64,000 nt of DNA from Actinomortierella ambigua (lineage: Eukaryota > Mortierellomycota > Mortierellomycetes > Mortierellales > Mortierellaceae): the NCBI GenBank assembly GCA_016098155.1, contig JAAAJB010000007.1:68979-132978 (forward strand), read 5' to 3'. The notes under the pieces are model-generated. The model was not told the DNA's origin and ran no database searches. It saw only the letters and a program-made list of their open reading frames with translations. Numbering within the stretch: position 1 is the first letter of the stretch; each line of letters begins with the position of its first letter. Position numbers and translations under genes: made by a program. Of the stretch, positions 11,254 to 20,527 are shown piece by piece.

Positions 11254-12180
11254 ACTTCATCCCCCATGCGCCCGAACAATTTAATCCCCAAAATGTCACG
11301 CGGACAATAGGAGCTTCAAAATTTGCTTTTGGACGGCTTGCATCAACTCTATGAAGGGCACACCCACTTTCTTCTTTTTCTATTTCGAACAAAATCAAAT
11401 TAGAGACGATCAACGCCGCAGGACCTTCACCTCCCACCACTACCACCAACAACCTTCTACTCGAACCCCCCTATAGGGACCAAAAGTTTCCGGATGTAGA
11501 GACTGCGACCAATTATCTCAAGTCGTGGGCTGTCACAGAAGGATTCAAGCTCTCGAAGCGCAATAGCGAAAAAGGTCGAAAGGGGCGTTGTGAGTATTTT
11601 TTTTCTTTCCTCCTTCGTTATCGAGGGAACAACAAAAAAAAAAAAAAGTAGGGTTCTTTCTCAGAACAACAGACAAAGGACACCCTCTAATCCCCCTTCC
11701 CTCCTTCCCCCCCACCCCCCTTTTTTTTGGTGCTGGTTGACTACCAATCTAGTGACTCTCATCTGTTCTAGAGGCGATAAACCACGCCTCTCGGTCCGCA
11801 ACAAAGCCATCACGCGGAACAGGGTCTCGATGAAAACAGGCTGCCTGTGCCGGATTCGGCTGACGCAGCCAAAGAGCACCGAGGCCCTGTGTCTGATTTC
11901 GTCCGTGATGTTGGACCACAACCACCCACTGGAGCGACCGAGGCCCAGCAGGACTTCCAGGGGAGGAGCAGGACCTCCTCCTTCACAGTCGTCGACGACT
12001 GCACTCAAACTGCCGAGCAAAGTCGTGCGCGATCTCAAATTTGCTGTGCAGGATCTGGGTCTGGATGCACCAAGGGCCTTAAAGTTGCTGCAGTACTTGC
12101 ATCCCACCGACACTTTGGATGCTCAAAGCGTCCAGGCCGAAGTGGCGAGAATTGCGGCTTCGTCGAACGGCACCTCATGA
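10853..12180 (+). CDS. Crinkler (CRN) N-terminal domain fused to a FAR1/WRKY-GCM1-type zinc domain
   Basis: Exons 10853-11189, 11404-11589 and 11753-12180 join in phase to 316 residues. Residues 1-112 resemble the ubiquitin-like Crinkler header: a start with KLLCIVDG, then SAFPIGID, a TIADLKELIK helix, and LTLWHVAIPVED where oomycete proteins have the LFLAK region. From about residue 130 comes a FAR1/MULE-transposase DNA-binding pattern: FPDVETATNYLKSWA, GFKLSKRNSEKGRKGR, an ICSRGDKPR strand, GCLC and a DHNH pair, giving a C..C..HxH zinc set. A basic Ser-rich linker and a helical tail follow. Exon 3 is taken from the acceptor at 11752, because it restores the ICSRGDKPR strand; the acceptor at 11771 gives an immediate stop. 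Crinklers act as nuclear effectors or in conflict systems; DNA binding here is inference. No nuclease, kinase or transposase catalytic core follows. Confidence 0.82.
11201..11251 (+). repeat. (TCC)n-(CT)n microsatellite in an intron
   Basis: Several TCC units lead into about 18 perfect CT dinucleotides inside the first intron of the Crinkler-FAR1 gene. The tract is purely pyrimidine on the coding strand but lies near the donor rather than the acceptor. Confidence 0.95.
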
Positions 12181-12704
12181 GGTACCCTTCCTCCTCCTCC
12201 TCCTTTACCACCAAAAAGAACACACAAAAAAAAGCATCTCAAGTTTTTCTCCATGCTGCTTTCATGTAGACCTTTTCTTTTAGACTGCCTATGCTAGTGC
12301 ACCTTGGGGGAAAAGGGCCTCTGATATGTTGCCATGTCGCAAAGGGAAAAGTCTGGTCTGCGGAGGAGCAGGAGAGGTTATTTCTTTGCAAAAAAAGCCT
12401 TGAGACACGGTGGCCCATGGACGGAGAAGGGGAACTGGTCGACGCAAATTTAAAAAGCTACTCTTTCATAGTTAGTCTTTCAGACGCGGTACTTTTGTGT
12501 AAGAGGCACGATACATTACGAAAACAACAGCAACAACAACGACAACCAACGGGCAGCAAGCACAACAGTTACAATAACGAGGAGAAGGAGTTTTGTTGTT
12601 GTTGTTGTTCTTGTTATTGTTGTGTGGATATGAGAGAAAGAGAAAGCAAGAAAAAAGAAAATGCCAAAAAAGAAAAAGAAAGGGAGAAAAAAATATATCT
12701 AGCT
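12181..12704. other. Convergent 3' intergenic region with CAA-rich and GTT-rich arms
   Basis: No gene is supported between the ends of the Crinkler-FAR1 and Rrb1 genes. A CAA-rich segment (about 12520-12550) is followed by a GTT-rich segment (about 12591-12622), with purine-rich sequence to the end. The two arms are roughly complementary and could pair in a transcript of either strand. I see no canonical AATAAA that clearly belongs to either gene. Confidence 0.45.
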
Positions 12705-14527
12705 TTAGATGGAAATGGTCTTGAAAATGTTAAATCCGCTCTCAGCCGTCGAGACGATGCAGCCAGGGATCTGTCGGTGCCAGTGCAACTCCTTGATCTC
12801 GGTCTGGCCCTGGTGCACAAACATGAGCTGTGGGGGCACCTCGACACCTTGGTCATTGACAATCGGCTTTTGTGCGCCACCACCGTTCAGCGTCTCCTCC
12901 GCATCGTGCTCGACCGAAAAGTCCCACAGCGTAATCTGGTCGTCCGCTCCAGCCACGGCCAGGACCGACTCGTCCGTCGGGTGCCACTCGATCGACGTGA
13001 TCGGTGCGCGGTGCCACTTGAACGTGGCAATCGGTGCCGGGTTGGCAGCGCTCTGGCTCAGCTGACGCAGATCCCACACGCTAAACACACCCTCGTCCGA
13101 TCCCGACGCCAACATGTACGGCAGCTTCCTGTTCCAGCTGATGACGTTGATGTCCGAGTTGTGCAGCTTGGCGACCAGGCCGGGCTTCTTCTTGGACCGA
13201 ATGTCCCAGATACGGACCGTCTGATCGGCCGAGCACGACGCAAACACCGTCTTCTCCGAGGGCGACCACTGCAGATCCTCAATCGAGCTCTGGTGGCCCG
13301 TAAACGGAACCCGGTCCGGCGTCACCTCGCCGTTCGACACATTCACGCTCGTCATGTAAATCTTGCCGTTCAGATCGCCCGTCACCAGACGACCCGCCAC
13401 CGTCTCCGACCAATCCATCGCGAATCCCTCGCATCGTCCGTGCGACTCGATCGTGTAGAACGGCTTCTTGGCTGTTGCGGGAACCTGCTGGCCGGGCTGA
13501 TCCAGTGAGCGAATGTGAGGTGCAAGGTCAAACAGGTGCACCTTGCCAGTGTCGGCCCATGTCGCGGCAATTGGGTGCTCGCGTTGAGGCATGACCTATG
13601 AGAGGGGGGAGAGAAAGGGAAGAGAGATATATATAATGGGAAGCGATGAGTATGGTTGTTGAACAAAAAGCATATCCTACATGGCGAGAACCTCCGTATG
13701 TAATTTCACTCCCATGGAAACTGAAGAGAAAGAGGAGAGAGAGAGAGAGAGAAAGAAGACTTACGCGAACACGGTTGACACCACCAACATGCTTGATGCT
13801 GCGGTGCTCGAGGACAGGGTCCTCATCCACATCGTCGTCATCCGAGTCGTCACTGTCGTTGCCATCATCGTGCTTGGTCTTGGCCAGCTGGCTCATCTTC
13901 ATGATAAGAACCTCGTTGTTCTGGGGCTGGTCGGCCTGTGTGCCGGTGACAACATATGCGGTGGCAGGGAAGGTGCATCGCTCCTCGCCCAAGTTGTCCT
14001 GGATCACGTCAAACGACAGACACGGCCAGTGCATGTTCATGGAGTGCAGCATCTCGTACGCCGACTGATCGGCCTCCAGAACCTCGTCCTTCTCAAGGGC
14101 CTGTCCTGGCAGGTAGACACGCACGTCCTTGTCCTCTGCCTCGTCATCCTGTTCCATCTGCTGAGCCTGATCCAATTCCATGCCTATTCCATATCAAAAT
14201 GGTGAAAAGGGGGGGCGCAGGCGTGGGAGACCGCAGAAAGACAAAAGAAAGAAAGAAAGAAAGAAAGGGTGAGCACGGTTGTCATATGTGAAAATGTCTT
14301 GCATCCTTTACTTTGCCTCCTTCCAGGTTCACACACACACCTTCATCGTTGTCGTCGTCGTCGTCGTTGTTGATAATAACCTCCTCGTCACTTTCGACTT
14401 CGTCCTCCCAGGGATCCTCAAACTCGCCCATGCCGTCGTCCTGGTCCATGCGGCTGCGATCAGCAACGGGGACAGAGGACTTTGCATCACGCATGTCCTG
14501 GTCCTCATGGAAGCGTTTTGCAGACAT
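12705..14527 (-). CDS. RRB1: Ribosome assembly WD40 chaperone, Rrb1/GRWD1 orthologue
   Basis: Three exons, 14527-14341, 14183-13765 and 13595-12705, give 498 residues. The first donor lies in a GT repeat, so its exact position is uncertain (14341 or 14335, both in phase). The N-terminus is acidic, with an Asp run near residues 50-60. It is followed by the HWPCLSFD motif (about residues 114-121) typical of the histone-binding/Rrb1 subfamily, a second acidic stretch, GGVNRVRVMPQ, and a seven-bladed WD40 propeller with WSPSEKTVFASCSADQTVRIWD and similar repeats. In yeast Rrb1 is the dedicated chaperone of ribosomal protein uL3 in the nucleus. Human GRWD1 also binds histones. The motif order and length match the family. 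A long antisense frame at 12291-13508 is a shadow. Confidence 0.93.
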
Positions 14528-15765
14528 GGTGGTGATTAATAATGTACAGTGAAGGAGGTGATTAAAGAAGGGGAGGTCGAGAGGCCAGCTCCAATGCCGC
14601 TGTCGGGGGTCATAACTCTTTTTTTTTTTTTTTTTTTCTCCTCGAGCTTGACTGAGAATCCAACACCAAAATTGACCAAGCCACATTTCCAAAAAACAAC
14701 CTGCAATCAGGACATCCAGTGAAAGGTGCTCAGCAGGGGCTACGCGAAACAAAGACCAAGTGTGGGGTGGGTGGGAGGCAGCACTTTCATCGTCTTCACT
14801 CCTTCGAATAGGTCCAAGATACCCTTATGGTGCATGTATCTCAATTGCCACTTGGAAAGAAAAAAAGAAAAAGACACGGTGCATGTTGTCGTATCCGAGG
14901 CTGACCTGTCTCGGTGGTAAAAGCGATGCTCCTGTTTTTTTTTTGACCGCAGGTTGGTAGACAGCACAACGCCTTATTCTAAATTGCCATCGGATCAATC
15001 TTCCTTGGACATGAATGCCTCCATCTTCAATACGTCTCCCATCGTTGGAAACAAATACAGATTTACGAGCAGAGTGGCGCCAGATACCGGGCTGTTGTTT
15101 TTTTTCATGAAAGCGCGATGTTGTTTCAAGACCAGAGCGTACAGAAGCGTGTCGGTGGGTAGCACCGTAGGCGGGGGGAACAAACGAGAGATTCATTGAC
15201 TTTATTAGAGATTCTTTCCATGGTCCAAAGAGTATGTATGTAGCACCCTATCGCGCGCAAGACAGAAGGGAGAAGGAGGAGGAGAACAAGAGAGTCAATT
15301 GGAGTTCACAAGGGCAGTCAGCGTGTTTAACACAAACAATAGAGTAGGGTGTCTCGCTCAGAGAGAAGATTAGTAAATTGCTGTGGGTCATGTTGTGTTC
15401 GCCTGTAGAATGGCACCACAGACCACGATGTGTGGCCCATAGTGACCAGACCATGGGCGAAGCATCCCCTTTTTGCTTCAATAGGATATCGTCCTTGCGA
15501 AAGACAGAGAACAAGAAAAAAAAAAGAATGTAGGAGATGGTGGTACCTTCTTTCTGTTGTGGATGTGAGTGAGTGAATGAATGAATGAATGAATGATGGG
15601 ATGCACTGCAGAGAGAGATAGACACACACGACCACTGCAATGAGAATGAGGATGGGATGTCGAGTGGCTTGTACTCTCCTTTCCCCGAAACCCTATAGCT
15701 CCCCCCTCCTCGCCCTTCGTATCCCCCTCTTCCCACCCACCACTCCCCAACCACCTTCCCCAGCC
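14528..15765. other. Divergent intergenic region between RRB1 and TIM9
   Basis: This stretch of about 1.2 kb should hold two promoters. It contains a T run at about 14620-14637 and a TGAA/TGAG repeat at 15566-15597. The last 80 bases before Tim9 are C/T-rich, as expected of a 5' untranslated region. Between 14825 and 15199 both strands are open at once without family resemblance. A short minus-strand frame of 62 codons (14995-15183) looks protein-like, but I cannot connect it to any exon. Confidence 0.4.
15566..15597 (+). repeat. (TGAA)n/(TGAG)n microsatellite
   Basis: Two TGAG-type units pass into about six tandem TGAA units, roughly 170 bases upstream of the Tim9 start codon. Confidence 0.9.
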
Positions 15766-16626
15766 ATGGATTTCTCTCAGTTCAACGATGCCGAGCGCCA
15801 GCACTTGCAGCGCATCATGGAGCAGAAGCAGGTGCGTGTCTCTCTCCACGCTCATTCTCAGCCAGCATTATTCTTCCCATACACGGACGCGGACTGGACA
15901 TTGTGGGCAGACACGGATCACGGAGCTGCACGCGAAGGCCGAACCATTCAGCGAGCTGTGGGACAGCAGGGTCATGTTCTCTTATACTCTCTTATTCTCT
16001 CTTACTCACGCATGTGCAGAGACACCCATACTTGTCACGGCGTTGAGCACAAAGTCTCTGAGACTGCAGGATCAAAGAGCACGGAACAGGACACCTGGCC
16101 ATCGTTGCGGATCAAATACACAACACGGGGCATGCCGTGGGGATGGATGTTGATCTGGGGCTGCGATTCACCGTGAAGCGTGGTTGCTAGACTGGCCCTC
16201 TTTGTCAACCCACCCTTATACCCACTTTAACCTCTCTTTCGTGGAAAGAGTACTCACATCAAGCACCTTGTTTCAATATCCCTTCCTCGACACTCTAGAT
16301 GAAGGACTTTTTGAAGCTCTACTCTGGACTGGTGGAGCGCTGCTTCACGGACTGCGTCAACGACTTTACTTCCAAGTCTCTCAGCTCCAAGGAGGTCAGT
16401 TATCCATTTTTTTGCTTTGTTTTGTGTCGTGCGGGTTGTTTTTTTTTGAACTCTCCTAACCATGGAAAATAACCGGCTCACAATCTACCGTCCAACGTCT
16501 TTTTCTTCTCTTTTCTAATAGGAGGGATGCGTGCAAAAGTGTGCAGACAAGTTCTTGAAGCACTCTGAACGTGTTGGTCAGCGATTCGCAGAGGCCAACG
16601 CCGAGATGATGGGCGGTGCCAAGTAG
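15766..16626 (+). CDS. TIM9: Mitochondrial import chaperone subunit Tim9
   Basis: Exons 15766-15831, 16299-16394 and 16522-16626, all in phase 0, encode 88 residues, the usual length for Tim9. The twin CX3C signature is present as CFTDC and CVQKC. They are separated by [15 protein letters not shown] and followed by the conserved [13 protein letters not shown]. Tim9 forms a hexamer with Tim10 in the intermembrane space. There it ferries carrier proteins and outer-membrane beta-barrels, and its cysteines form two disulfides. The EQKQ/MKDF junction created by the first splice matches the family exactly, which fixes the 467-nt first intron. The start is the first ATG after a C/T-rich leader. Confidence 0.95.
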
Positions 16627-16934
16627 ACTCTTTTTTTTTTTTCTTAGACAGCATGGATACAGCACTCCTCCCCCCCCCCTTTTTTTTTAAAGAATGCATC
16701 TTTTGTAATAATGGCAATCTCTTCAGAAAAAAAAGAGGAAACATGGCTATCATGGAAATGTATGTGTGTATGCATGCATCTATGGAGGACAGACCAGAAC
16801 TGCAGAGGGTCGTTATGAGAATCGAGGTTCCAACATACACATTGCATGACCAAAAAAAAGTTTAATGCAACCATGCAGGATGTGGAAGATAAAAGAGGAA
16901 AAAAAAAAGTCTCTTCTGGATGCTCATAACTGGT
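16627..16934. other. Convergent 3' intergenic region between TIM9 and the secreted-protein gene
   Basis: About 300 bases of A/T-rich sequence with runs of T and A that probably contain both polyadenylation sites. I see no gene. Short alternating GTATGCATGC sequence occurs near 16765-16780. Confidence 0.45.
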
Positions 16935-17405
16935 TTACAGGATACCGAAAGAGTGAATATCATACAGCGAGCGCTTGCGGCGCATCGCCAGCGCTCGGGC
17001 AGTCTTCTTGCTGTGCTGCTGGGTATCGGCCTTCTTGCCCTTGTTGCTCTTTGGCGCAATCTTGAATTCACCCGAGAAGCTCTCGCCGTTCTGGTCCATG
17101 GTCGAGAACGAGTAGGCTTCATCATGGCTGCCCTTGACAGGTGTGAACCGGCACGAGCCCTGGGACAAGTCGACCGACTCGCACGCGGGCTTCTTCTCCG
17201 TCGCGAGGTTCAAGGGATCGCCGTATCGCAGGAAGATCGGCGAGTTGCCCGCGCAGCCTTCATACGTGATCTCGTACGTCTTGCCCTGCATCAGAGCTTG
17301 CTGGGGCGTGTGGATCACACACGAAGTCGCGGGCACGACGGGGGTCTGAGCCAGCGCAACGCTGGCCAGGAGGGCAACTGCAACGGTGGTGGTGAAGGTC
17401 TTCAT
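16935..17405 (-). CDS. Small secreted protein with signal peptide and basic tail
   Basis: One exon of 156 codons. The N-terminus (MKTFTTTVAVALLASVALAQ) is a clear signal peptide, with cleavage expected near residue 19. The mature part has four cysteines, in SCVIHTP, EGCAGN, ACESV and SCRF, which could form two disulfides. It ends with an FSGEFKIAPKSNKGKK segment and a tail rich in Lys/Arg pairs (MRRKR). The CVIHTP...GKTYEITYEGC pattern loosely recalls the Ig-like Kre9/Knh1 N-terminal domain of fungal wall proteins, but the typical Trp residues are missing. There is no GPI signal. The dibasic sites might be processed by a Kex2-type protease; this is inference. A TATA box lies about 100 bases upstream. 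Confidence 0.8.
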   Translation of the reverse strand: MKTFTTTVAVALLASVALAQTPVVPATSCVIHTPQQALMQGKTYEITYEGCAGNSPIFLRYGDPLNLATEKKPACESVDLSQGSCRFTPVKGSHDEAYSFSTMDQNGESFSGEFKIAPKSNKGKKADTQQHSKKTARALAMRRKRSLYDIHSFGIL

Positions 17406-17507
17406 TATGGTCGGTAGATGTTTAGAGAGTGTGTGTGAGGGAGAGAGAGAGATTGAGCGGGAGAACAAGTGTGGTGAGGAGATACAAAAAGTCGGACGAT
17501 ATACTCT

Positions 17508-17514
17508 TTTTATA
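17508..17514 (-). promoter_or_regulatory. TATA box of the small secreted protein gene
   Basis: Reads TATAAAA on the minus strand, 103 bases upstream of the ATG at 17405. A GA-rich/CT-rich leader lies between. The spacing suits a fungal core promoter. Confidence 0.55.
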
Positions 17515-18325
17515 TCAACTCAACGTAGCCCGAGTGTCCATCCTTCATGGTAGGTGAGTGTGCTGGCCCTGTCTACTCCGAATGGTAAAGCGAAGCTTAG
17601 CTAGGCTCCTGATCTCCTGGGTTCGTCATGTTTGAGGAATCTTCCAAGTATCAAAATAAAACGATAATCTGACAAGGCAGCAGAGATGAAGGGTCGAGTA
17701 GTTTTCGTGTCCATTTGTCTGAGCAAACGCAGTTTCGTTCACCTTGCAAAAGCAAACACAAGCAAGGAGTTCTGTGCTCTTTTTTTTCGTGTGTGCGTGT
17801 GTTCCCTCCCTTTTTTTTCGACAACTGTTGAACAGTGTGAAGCACGGAGGCGATCTATCCATTTACAAAAGAAAGGAGAATGGGGCACCCAAATGGCTTG
17901 CCCACTCGTTTTTTTGGTATTCAGAGCATATGTATGTGAGGAGATTTGCGGGCTCGGTTGCTCTATCACAGATCTTCCCCGTCTACAATAAACCTGTCAA
18001 CGCCGCACTAAAACCACGTTGCTGGTCTAGACCGTTTTACCGTAACAGTAAACGGAAATGCTTCCTGGCTCGAAAGCAGCACCTCCCTTTCCTCACTTGC
18101 ATCTGCAATATGCTGCAAAAGTGCCCCGCCTCGTTCTCCATGATCTTGTATTTTAATTCAACCATGCATGTACTGCTGAGGGTCCCACGCGATCCTGGCT
18201 GACGGTAGAGAGCAGTCAACCATAGGTCATGCCTTGTTCAGAGAGTTGCACTCTAGACACAACTGCATCTATCTTCCTGCACAGGTCGAACCTCTAGGTT
18301 AGTCACTCTCGAACTGGATAGCTGG

Positions 18326-18330
<5 letters not shown>

Positions 18331-18369
<39 letters not shown>
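18331..18369 (+). repeat. (TC)n dinucleotide microsatellite
   Basis: A perfect TC run of about 39 bases, roughly 70 bases beyond the stop codon of the Ctk1-like kinase gene (minus strand). Confidence 0.95.
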
Positions 18370-18373
<4 letters not shown>

Positions 18374-18439
18374 GTTCACAACCACTTTGAGATGACGGGT
18401 TCAATGCAGTGTCTTTTTTGTAACAGGTCTGTATCTGTA

Positions 18440-20496
18440 CTATGGATGAGGCGGCGTCTCCGATACCGAGAGCTTGAACTTCTTGCGTCCTTGTCTTGCA
18501 GCAAGCTCAGTGTCGCCATCGTGATCATCCTCGTCGCTCTCGTGACTACCACTACGTTTGGTGTCGCCCACAGTGGCAATGGCGCTCCTCTCCTGTCTTG
18601 CCGTCCCTCCATCATCTGCAGGTCTCAGCGGTGGCGGCGGCGGCGGTGGCAGTAGCCGGGGGTCTAAGATCTCACCAGACTCGAATCCAGGCGCACCACC
18701 AGCCAAGGGAGCATCGCCCTCATTCTCCCGTCCGTGTTCTCGTCCTTCTCCTCCTCCTCCCCCTTCGTGATCAAGGCTCACGCTAGCACTCCGGCTGTTG
18801 CGGCCGCTCCAGTTTCGGCTGTCCTGACCGTCGTGGCCATGACTGGCAGCCCCACTGCTGCTGCTATGTGTGCCTCCCTCGACACCGCCTCGACCAAGGC
18901 GTGCACTCGAATCCACGCTGCTACTCCGGCTACCTCCTCGTCTATCGTCACGGTCAGGGCTGGCGCCGTCACGGTCCCAGTAGGGTCGTGATGGTGGGTC
19001 CCGTCTATCACGACCACCAGAGCGATAATCGCCATCCTCACGGACATAGTCATCGCGGTCGTAGCGGCTCTGCTCATGGTGGTGTGGCGGGTAGCCGTGG
19101 TGGTGAGGGTGGCCGCCATGGCCATGGTGGTAGTGGTGATAGTAGTACCCGCGATCTCTTTCCTTTTCACGGTGTCTGTCCCGATCACGGTCGTGGTCGC
19201 GGTGGTCTCGATCCCGTGGGTCCTGTTCACGGTCATAGTCCCGTTCTCGGTCCCGGCCCCGTTCTCGTTCTTGATCACGCTCGCGGTCCCCCTCTCGTAT
19301 CCGACCCCGCTCCCTGTCTCGATCATAGTCGCGACTGAGCTCGTAGTCTCGACCATAGCCACCGCGTTCGTGGTCATAGGGTGGTGATCTTGGGCGACCG
19401 GGATGGCGGTAGTCGTCTTCAGGATCTACGTTCTGCGCATGCTTCGGAGGAGGGGGCATGTTGCTGCTGTCGGCAGAGGATGGCTCCTTGCGGTCTATAG
19501 CGGAGGCAGCGCCATCCAAAGTCGCAACTGGTCCTTCAGTAGGCATGGGCACTGCGGAGGACTCGTCCAGCGCACTACTGACTCCTCCTGCGACAACACC
19601 ACCATTTTCAGCGCTAGGGCCTGTCGGGATGGCGGCCTCCGACATGCTTGCTGGGCCTGTGGGAGGAGGACGGTCGTGTCCACCTGCGCTCTTGTGATAG
19701 TACTCGTCACGGTACCAATCGTACTCACGCTCACGTGCGCTGCGATCACGGTCCCGCTCGCGATCACCCCGGTGATGATGATGCTGGTGGTGGTGGTGGT
19801 GATAGTCCCGATCCCGGTCTCGGTCACGATTATAGTCGCGGCCCCGTCCACGGTCCCGTTCCCGCTCCCGCTCCCGATGATAATCTCGATCACGTTCGCG
19901 GTATCGCTCTCGCGACCATTCTCGATGGCGAGACGAAGATGAAGAGCCCCCTCCTCGGTCATAGTCGCGGTCATATTCATAGAACCGGTCCCGACCGCTG
20001 CTGCGGCTGCCGCGATAGTCGCTGCCATAGTCACGGTCCCGATCCCGGTCTCGGCTATAGTCACGCCGACTACTGCTACGATCGTAGTAGCGATCGCGCG
20101 CAGTGACGGGTGCACTGCGTTCTCCACCCAGGAATGCATACGCAGGAATCTCGTAGGTGATGCCATTGTATCCAGCCGTAGGAACCGTCACTGCTGGTGC
20201 TGCCGTAGTCGATGCTGGAGCTGCTCGGTTATCCTGGGATTGTTGATGGGCATTGGAGGGCTCTTTTTCTACCGAGGGCTGGGTTTCTGTGGTGTCCTGC
20301 TGGGTAGTTGGTAGTGGTGGTGGTGGAGGTGGCGGAGGAAGGGTCGCTGTGGGAGCCGCTGTCGATGGCGCGACGAGCTCAGATGCTGATGGAAGAGAAG
20401 AGGAAGGGGCGACGGCAGTTAATGTCACGCCGATCGATGCTGTTGCGGAAGGGCGTTCATCTGCACGTGCCACTAAGGGTGATGCAGGTTGTGGTG

Positions 20497-20527
<31 letters not shown>

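Larger units (their letters stand above)
17406..18439. other. Intergenic region with the secreted-protein promoter and a CT microsatellite
   Basis: Both flanking genes are on the minus strand. The left part is the secreted protein's promoter, with a minus-strand TATAAAA at 17508-17514. The right part should hold the kinase gene's 3' untranslated region and a long CT repeat at 18331-18369. Open frames on both strands between 17626 and 18220 lack recognisable motifs. Confidence 0.45.

Noticed and set aside
11772..12180. Use of the acceptor at 11771 for exon 3 of the Crinkler-FAR1 gene
   Set aside because: With the strong GTGAGT donor it creates an immediate TAG; the acceptor at 11752 restores the conserved zinc-domain strand.
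12291..13508. 405-codon plus-strand open frame over RRB1
   Set aside because: Antisense shadow; its first part is low-complexity and the rest mirrors the WD40 exon.
14825..15199. Open frames on both strands in the RRB1/TIM9 gap
   Set aside because: Both strands are open at once, there are no splice-linked partners and no family resemblance.
18331..18369. Simple repeats (here and at 2987, 11201, 15566, 51014) considered as CRISPR or transposon ends
   Set aside because: They are uninterrupted microsatellites with no spacers, terminal inverted repeats or target-site duplications.
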